Shown here piece after piece: positions 59,106 to 64,000 of a DNA stretch of 64,000 bases. Each line of letters opens with the position of its first letter. Positions within the stretch are counted from its first letter, which is position 1. The notes under the pieces were generated by a model. It was not told the origin of the DNA. It saw only the letters and a program-made list of their open reading frames with translations, and did no database searches. Position numbers and translations under genes: made by a program. Source of the stretch: Bog-473 sp963828505 (lineage in GTDB: Bacteria; Actinomycetota; Acidimicrobiia; Acidimicrobiales; RAAP-2); assembly GCA_963828505.1 (NCBI GenBank), contig CAWHFM010000005.1:124001-188000 (forward strand). Direction: 5' to 3'.

Positions 59106-60317
59106 TCAGGCGTCGCGGGAAGCCATCCGCCAGGCCCCCAGAGCGGTCCAGAACACGATCCAGCCCACGATCACCAGCGACGCCACCAGGGTCGACTCAG
59201 GTATCAGCGCCAGCCCGCCACCACCCCCGCCGCCCGGGCCGCCGCCGTTGAACGGCGTCGGCAGGTTGCCCGGCTCGATGTGGAGCATGGCGACGCCCAC
59301 GATCCCTCGCTCGACATTGAGCAGGTGCGAGATGATGTGGCGGCTGAAGATCGGCGTGAAGATCAACTCCAGCACGACGAGGAGGATCACCGGAACCGTT
59401 CGCTGTCCCATCAGAGAGCCCAGCCCGAGGCCGACGATGAACCCGATGGTGGCCTCGAGGGCGATCCACAGGCCGACGTCGACCATCAGCGAGGTCGACG
59501 GGACGGTGAAGTTGGCGCTGTAGTCCTTGTAGTCCTGGTTGGCGACCGTGACCGCGAACGCCCGAATCTGGGCTGGCGATTCACTGGCGGGGACGGTGAA
59601 CGTTCCGCCGCCCTTCGTCGGGATCACCGTCCCCGGCGGGGGACCGATCGATTGGCCTCCGCAGGTCACGTTCGGCGGCGGGCTGTTCAGACCTGGGCCC
59701 CCGTGGAAATTGAAATCGCAGATCACCTCATCGGCATGGGCGGCGGCCCAGGTGTCGAGGGCGGGGCGCGAGAGCCCCTGCGGCACGTTGACCCCGTCGT
59801 AGTTGAGCTGGGTGGGAGCGGCGAACACGCACACCGCGCACACGATCGTGTAGCCGACCGCCACCATGGCGATGACGATGGCCAACCCGGCGGGGATGCG
59901 CGCGAAGTACAGCGCCAGGCGGGAACGGCCCGTGATCACCAAGTGGCGGAACATTCCCTCGGTCAGGTCGACCGAGCCCGCCGTGCAGCCGACGACCGCC
60001 GCCACGATGAAGCCGAAGATGTACATGAACCCGAGCACGAGTGTGGTGAACACCGTGTAGCCGCCCGCCGGCCCGTAGGACTTGGGGTCCACGGCGTGGG
60101 AGATGAGACGAACAGCGAGGAAGACGACCGGGATGCCGATGTTGACGGCGATGAGTGCGATCATGAGTCCCCGCCGGCGGCGCAGCTCCATGAAGCGCGT
60201 GGTGACCATGCCCCAGGTCGGGATCCACGAGCCGCGATGATCGCCCCGCAGCGCCGCCGGAACCGTCGCCGGGGCGGGTCCCGGTGCCGGCGTGCCGATG
60301 TCGGAGATCGTCGTCAT
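59106..60317 (-). CDS. ABC transporter permease (ABC-2-like)
   Basis: A 403-residue integral membrane protein with about six spans (MIALIAVNIGIPVVFLAVRL, GYTVFTTLVLGFMYIFGFIV, GLAIVIAMVAVGYTIVC) and a large extracytoplasmic loop containing CGGQSIGPPPGTVIP. The C-terminus has a glycine run (GGGPGGGGGGGL). The start overlaps the ATPase stop (ATGA), so the two form one transporter. Exported substrate unknown; Cys residues in the loop could form a disulfide. Confidence 0.85.
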   Translation of the reverse strand: MTTISDIGTPAPGPAPATVPAALRGDHRGSWIPTWGMVTTRFMELRRRRGLMIALIAVNIGIPVVFLAVRLISHAVDPKSYGPAGGYTVFTTLVLGFMYIFGFIVAAVVGCTAGSVDLTEGMFRHLVITGRSRLALYFARIPAGLAIVIAMVAVGYTIVCAVCVFAAPTQLNYDGVNVPQGLSRPALDTWAAAHADEVICDFNFHGGPGLNSPPPNVTCGGQSIGPPPGTVIPTKGGGTFTVPASESPAQIRAFAVTVANQDYKDYSANFTVPSTSLMVDVGLWIALEATIGFIVGLGLGSLMGQRTVPVILLVVLELIFTPIFSRHIISHLLNVERGIVGVAMLHIEPGNLPTPFNGGGPGGGGGGGLALIPESTLVASLVIVGWIVFWTALGAWRMASRDA

Positions 60318-61297
60318 TCCGGGTCCCCCAATCGGCTGGTCACGGACAAGAACCACTGTTCGAGCGAGGCCTGGATGTGCTGGAGCCGGTAGACCGAGAT
60401 CCCCCCCTCGACCAGGAGGCGGTTGATCTCTGCGATGGCATCGCGCTCCGTGCCCTCCGGCAGGGAGATCGCCAGTCCGTCCGGACCGGCTTGGATCGCC
60501 GCGCCGAACGGCGTCGACTGGAGCAAGCGGTCGGCGCCGTCGGGGTCCGAGCACTCGACCTGGACCTCGAAGGAGGACCCGGCCAGAAGCTGGGAGATGG
60601 GACCCTGGCGGATGACTGTGCCGTGGTCGACGATGGCCACCGCATCACAGGTGCGCTCCACCTCGTCGAGGAGATGCGACGAGAGCACCACGGTGCGACC
60701 CTCGGCCACGAGCGCCTTGATCATGTCGCGCATGTCGAGCATGCCTCCCGGGTCGAGCCCGTTCATCGGCTCGTCGAGGATCAGCAGCTGCGGATCGCCG
60801 AGAAGACACGCGGCGACGCCCAGGCGTTGGCGCATGCCCATGGAGTACTTCGACACCTTGTCGTTCGCCCGGTGCAGGATGCCGACGCGCTCGAGCGCCG
60901 GCTCGATGCGGCCCTTGGCCGCCGGCTCACGTGCTGCGGCGAGGATCTGCAGGTTCTGGCGACCGGTCAGGTGGCCGTGGAAGCGGGGCTCGTCCACGAT
61001 GGCGCCGACCCGGGCCAGCGCCCGGTCGCGGTGGCGGGGGACGGGGTAGCCGAGGAGCGACATCGTTCCGGCATTGGCGTGGGTCAGCCCCAGCAGCACT
61101 CTGATCAGCGTGGTCTTGCCGGCACCGTTCGGCCCGAGGTAGCCGAAGGCGCAGCCGCGGGGAACGAGCAGCTCGACGTCGTTGACGGCGATGTTCTCGC
61201 CGAATTGCTTGGTCAGGCCGTGCGTCTCGACGGCCCATTCGGTCCCGACCTGCTTTTGGGGCGGGATCGCCGTGGCGGTGGTCATGCGGTCTTGCAC
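60314..61297 (-). CDS. ABC transporter ATP-binding protein
   Basis: A 327-residue ATPase: Walker A GPNGAGKTTLIRVLLG, signature MGMRQRLGVAACLL, Walker B LLILDEPMNGLDPGG and the switch His in SSHLLDEVERT. The layout matches ABC-2 exporters of the drug/lipid or bacitracin type. A C-terminal extension of about 90 residues follows, typical of such exporters. The sequence AGTATACT at 61317-61324 lies just upstream. It is followed by the permease. Confidence 0.93.
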   Translation of the reverse strand: MQDRMTTATAIPPQKQVGTEWAVETHGLTKQFGENIAVNDVELLVPRGCAFGYLGPNGAGKTTLIRVLLGLTHANAGTMSLLGYPVPRHRDRALARVGAIVDEPRFHGHLTGRQNLQILAAAREPAAKGRIEPALERVGILHRANDKVSKYSMGMRQRLGVAACLLGDPQLLILDEPMNGLDPGGMLDMRDMIKALVAEGRTVVLSSHLLDEVERTCDAVAIVDHGTVIRQGPISQLLAGSSFEVQVECSDPDGADRLLQSTPFGAAIQAGPDGLAISLPEGTERDAIAEINRLLVEGGISVYRLQHIQASLEQWFLSVTSRLGDPE

Positions 61298-61422
61298 CTC
61301 GCCTTGCCGTACATACCCAGTATACTAGCAGGTCAAAAGCCCATCGGGCAATGGTGCCTTCACCCGGGAGGCGGGTGGTGCTACCACCAGCACGTCTTTG
61401 GCGACGCGCTGGGCGACGAGGG

Positions 61423-62013
61423 TCAGGCCGACGGGAGGAAGGCGGGCCGACGCCTTTCGTAGGCCGTGATGTCGTCGGCGTGGCGCAGCGTCAGGCCGAT
61501 GTCGTCCCAACCGTTGAGCAGACGCTGGCGCGTGAACTCGTCGAGAGGGAAGCTGCCGGCGAGCCCGGCCGCGGGCGCCTCGATTGTGCCCCGGGCCACG
61601 TCGATGGTGATCTCGAGCGATGGGTCGGCGGCGACGGCCTCGAGCAGGGCGCGGTCGAGTTCCTCGGTGACCTGCACCGGCAAAAGCCCCTGCTTCGTGC
61701 AGTTGTTGCGGAAGATGTCGGCGAAGCGCGACGACACGACGGCCCGGAAGCCGTAGTCCATCAAGGCCCAGACCGCGTGCTCGCGCGACGAGCCCGTGCC
61801 GAAGTTGTGGCCGGCCACCAAGATGGTGGCGCCGACGAACTCGGGGTCGTTCAGCACGAAGTCGCGGTCGTCGCGCCATTCCGAGAACAGGCCGGCCCCG
61901 AATCCGGTGCGCTCCACCCGCTTGAGCCAATCCGACGGGATGATCTGGTCGGTGTCGACGTCCGTGCGGTCCAGTGGCACGGCGCGGCCGGTGACGACGA
62001 CGACGCGCTCCAT
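61423..62013 (-). CDS. leuD: 3-isopropylmalate dehydratase small subunit
   Basis: A 196-residue LeuD: LDRTDVDTDQIIPSDWLKRV, AGHNFGTGSSREHAVWALMD and FRNNCTKQGLLPVQ. With LeuC it isomerises 2- to 3-isopropylmalate through an Fe-S cluster. The start overlaps the leuC stop by one base. leuB is not in the window. Confidence 0.96.
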   Translation of the reverse strand: MERVVVVTGRAVPLDRTDVDTDQIIPSDWLKRVERTGFGAGLFSEWRDDRDFVLNDPEFVGATILVAGHNFGTGSSREHAVWALMDYGFRAVVSSRFADIFRNNCTKQGLLPVQVTEELDRALLEAVAADPSLEITIDVARGTIEAPAAGLAGSFPLDEFTRQRLLNGWDDIGLTLRHADDITAYERRRPAFLPSA

Positions 62014-63416
62014 CAGTCGAGATCCTCGGGTGTGGCGAACGTGCCGGCCACCGCGGTAGCGGCGGCCACGGCGGGGGAGACCAGGTGGGTGCGACCTCCG
62101 CGGCCCTGTCGGCCCTCGAAGTTGCGGTTGGACGTCGACGCGCAGCGCTCGCCGACCGCCAACTTGTCGGGGTTCATGGCGAGGCACATGGAGCACCCGG
62201 GCTCGCGCCATTCGAACCCCGCCGCCGTCAGCACCGCGTCGAGGCCCTCGGCCTCCGCCTGGGCTTTGACCCGATGCGAGCCCGGGACGGCGAGCGCCCG
62301 CAGGCCCGGACGCACCCGGCGTCCCTCGAGCACGGCGGCGGCGGCCCGGAAGTCCTCGATACGAGCGTTCGTGCAGCTGCCGAGGAAGACGGTGTCGACC
62401 GCGATCTGGCGTAGGGGCGTCCCGGCCGTCAGACCCATGTAGGCCAGGGCGCGCTCGGCGGCCTCACGATCTCCGGGGTCGTCCATGGCCGCTGGGTCCG
62501 GGACGCTCCCGGCGATGGGGGCGACCTGGGCCGGGTTGGTGCCCCAGGTCACGTGCGGCGTGATGCCCGTGCCGTCTATCACGACCTCCTGGTCGAACTC
62601 GGCCCCCTCGTCGGTGACGAGGGTGCGCCAGTGGCCCACGGCGTCCTCCCAGGCCTGGCCCACCGGAGCGCGGTCCCGGCCGCGCACGTATTCGAAGGTG
62701 GTCTCGTCGGGCGCCACCAGGCCGGCGCGCGCCCCGCCCTCGATCGACATGTTGCACAGCGTCATCCGGCCTTCCATGGACAGGCTGCGAATGGCCGAGC
62801 CGCGGTACTCGATGACGTGGCCCATGCCGCCGCCGGTTCCGATCGCACCGATGACCGTCAGCGCGACGTCCTTGGCGGTCACTCCCGGGGGGAGCGCTCC
62901 CTCGACGGTGACGGCCATCGTCTTCGGCCGCACCTGGGGCAGCGTCTGCGTCGCCAGCACGTGCTCGACCTCGCTCGTCCCGATGCCGAAGGCCAGGGCG
63001 CCGAAGGCGCCGTGGGTCGAGGTGTGGCTGTCGCCGCAGACAATGGTCATACCGGGCTGGGTCCACCCCTGTTCGGGACCGATGATGTGGACGATCCCCT
63101 GGTTGGCGTCACCCATCGGGTAGCAGGTGATGCCGAACTCGGCCGTGTTGGCGTCGAGCACCTTGAGCTGCTGGGCCGAGACCGGGTCGGCCAACGGCTT
63201 GTCGATGTCGGTGGTGGGCACGTTGTGGTCCGCCGTGGCCACCGTCAGGTCGGGACGCCGCACCGTTCGGCCCGCCAGCCGCAGCCCGTCGAAGGCCTGG
63301 GGCGAGGTCACCTCGTGCACGAGATGGAGATCGATGAAGAGGAGATCGGGCTCGCCCTCGGACGAGTGGACGACGTGGTCGTCCCAGATCTTCTCGCTGA
63401 GCGTGCGCGGCGCCAT
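62013..63416 (-). CDS. leuC: 3-isopropylmalate dehydratase large subunit
   Basis: A 467-residue aconitase-family LeuC that carries the [4Fe-4S] cluster. Cys ligands are in FLGSCTNARIED and GCSMCLAMN; HEVTSPQAFDGLRLAGRTV and IVCGDSHTSTHGAFGALA are typical. It overlaps leuD at its stop and greA at its start, each by one base (TGATG), which indicates translational coupling of greA, leuC and leuD. Confidence 0.97.
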   Translation of the reverse strand: MAPRTLSEKIWDDHVVHSSEGEPDLLFIDLHLVHEVTSPQAFDGLRLAGRTVRRPDLTVATADHNVPTTDIDKPLADPVSAQQLKVLDANTAEFGITCYPMGDANQGIVHIIGPEQGWTQPGMTIVCGDSHTSTHGAFGALAFGIGTSEVEHVLATQTLPQVRPKTMAVTVEGALPPGVTAKDVALTVIGAIGTGGGMGHVIEYRGSAIRSLSMEGRMTLCNMSIEGGARAGLVAPDETTFEYVRGRDRAPVGQAWEDAVGHWRTLVTDEGAEFDQEVVIDGTGITPHVTWGTNPAQVAPIAGSVPDPAAMDDPGDREAAERALAYMGLTAGTPLRQIAVDTVFLGSCTNARIEDFRAAAAVLEGRRVRPGLRALAVPGSHRVKAQAEAEGLDAVLTAAGFEWREPGCSMCLAMNPDKLAVGERCASTSNRNFEGRQGRGGRTHLVSPAVAAATAVAGTFATPEDLD

Positions 63417-63916
63417 CAGGTCTCCACCGCCACGATGTGCACCGTGAGCATGCCCCCGGGCGCCCGGTACTCGACCTTGTCCCCGGCACCGTGCCCGACG
63501 AGCACCTGTCCGAGCGGCGAGCTGGGTGAGATCACGGGCAGGTCGGCCTGCCGCTCCTCGATGGAGCCGACGAAGAACCGCTGGGTGTCGTCCTCGTCGT
63601 CCCCCTCGTAGCGCAGCGTCACGGTGCTCCCGAGCGCCGCGGTGCCGTCACCAGCTCCCGCCACGTTGACCAGCTCGACGCGCTTGAGCATGGCCTGCAG
63701 CTGACGGACGCGTGACTCCATTTTCCCCTGGGCGTCTTTGGCCGCGTGGTAGTCGCCGTTCTCCGACAGGTCGCCCAGGGCGCGGGCCGCTTCGATCTGC
63801 TGCGCGATCTCGACCCGGCCCCGGGTGGTCAGGTCCTCGAGCTCGGCCACCAGCCGGTCATAGGTGGCTTGGGTCAGCTTGGTCGTCCCGGTCTCGTTCG
63901 TCGGTGCGTTGGTCAC
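63416..63916 (-). CDS. greA: Transcription elongation factor GreA
   Basis: About 166 residues. GreA rescues arrested RNA polymerase by stimulating transcript cleavage. The N-terminal coiled coil has TQATYDRLVAELEDLTTRGR and DLSENGDYHAAKDAQGKME (the acidic tip DLSENG); the C-terminal FKBP-like domain has VISPSSPLGQVLVGHGAGDK. The GTG at 63914-63916 is preferred over an ATG at 63973 because upstream residues are Pro/Arg-rich. leuC overlaps its stop by one base. Nothing recognisable lies between 63917 and the window end. Confidence 0.95.
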   Translation of the reverse strand: MTNAPTNETGTTKLTQATYDRLVAELEDLTTRGRVEIAQQIEAARALGDLSENGDYHAAKDAQGKMESRVRQLQAMLKRVELVNVAGAGDGTAALGSTVTLRYEGDDEDDTQRFFVGSIEERQADLPVISPSSPLGQVLVGHGAGDKVEYRAPGGMLTVHIVAVET

Positions 63917-64000
63917 GGCCTGTCCTTCAGGAGGTGGGGGTCGCCGGGCGGACGGCGCCACGGGCAGGTTCAAGGCTAACTCGCCCGCCGCGGCCTCTCG

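Overview
The window is high-GC, gene-dense chromosomal DNA from an actinobacterium. Support for this comes from the GatCAB amidotransferase genes, a PASTA-domain Ser/Thr kinase, a DUF222/HNH protein, an F420-type luciferase-like oxidoreductase, an actinobacterial-type SerC, many GTG starts and several apparently leaderless genes. Secreted proteins beginning with an MRRPSPAT-type signal and a CxxC protein of a type I associate with Acidimicrobiia/Thermoleophilia hint at one of those classes, but the class is an inference. I see no rRNA, tRNA, CRISPR array, prophage or intact insertion sequence. The only mobile-element trace is a decayed IS3-like transposase fragment near 45.5 kb.

Layout. 0-7.2 kb: a hydroxy-acid oxidase faces an operon of luciferase-like oxidoreductase, NTF2-like protein, DUF35 Zn-ribbon protein and thiolase-like protein, which looks like a CoA-thioester degradation module. 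A zinc-type reductase, glutathione peroxidase, HAD phosphatase and MetF-like protein follow. 7.4-15.3 kb: ileS, a DUF222/HNH protein, a MarR/YceI divergon with a visible operator, and an FGGY sugar kinase. 15.4-21.1 kb: a likely polyamine/GABA catabolic block (PuuA-type glutamine synthetase, PuuD-type hydrolase, SDR, succinate-semialdehyde-type dehydrogenase) with a sirtuin on the opposite strand. 21.2-34.7 kb: iscS, mnmA, ligA, a PASTA kinase, small proteins, an MFS pump, an SCP2 protein, a hydrolase and gatC-gatA-gatB. 34.7-37.6 kb: a TetR/MMPL divergon. 37.6-43.1 kb: an IlvD-like dehydratase, then ilvB-ilvH-ilvC behind an attenuator. 43.1-50.6 kb: a ribbon-helix-helix-like regulator with a DUF4097 protein, DUF899, DUF2277, an ArsR/AHSA1 pair, a P450, a secreted metallopeptidase-like protein and an SDR. 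50.7-56.9 kb: serC, aspartate aminotransferase, serA and leuA (behind a second attenuator). 56.9-64 kb: a GNAT, a second ArsR/AHSA1 pair, a secreted protein, an ABC exporter and a greA-leuC-leuD operon. The backbone iscS-mnmA-ligA-gatCAB-ilvBHC-serA-leuCD follows the gene order I know from Mycobacterium tuberculosis (Rv3025c to Rv2987c), but leuB is missing here.

Functionally the window is dominated by branched-chain amino acid and serine synthesis. Both ilvB and leuA are preceded by a promoter, a very short leader peptide rich in the pathway's own product codons (I-L-V-L-V before ilvB, L-L-L before leuA) and a hairpin with a T-run, so both operons are probably controlled by transcription attenuation. 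Small autoregulated units (MarR/YceI, TetR/MMPL, RHH/DUF4097, two ArsR/AHSA1 pairs) each show a palindrome beside or inside their promoter.

Quality warning: seven genes, including the normally essential ligA (two sites) and gatB, and also iscS, are interrupted by single-base indels that can each be repaired by one base, two of them in G/C homopolymers. Together with seven gene interruptions in 64 kb this points to sequencing or assembly error rather than real gene loss. Coordinates for these genes span both reading frames.
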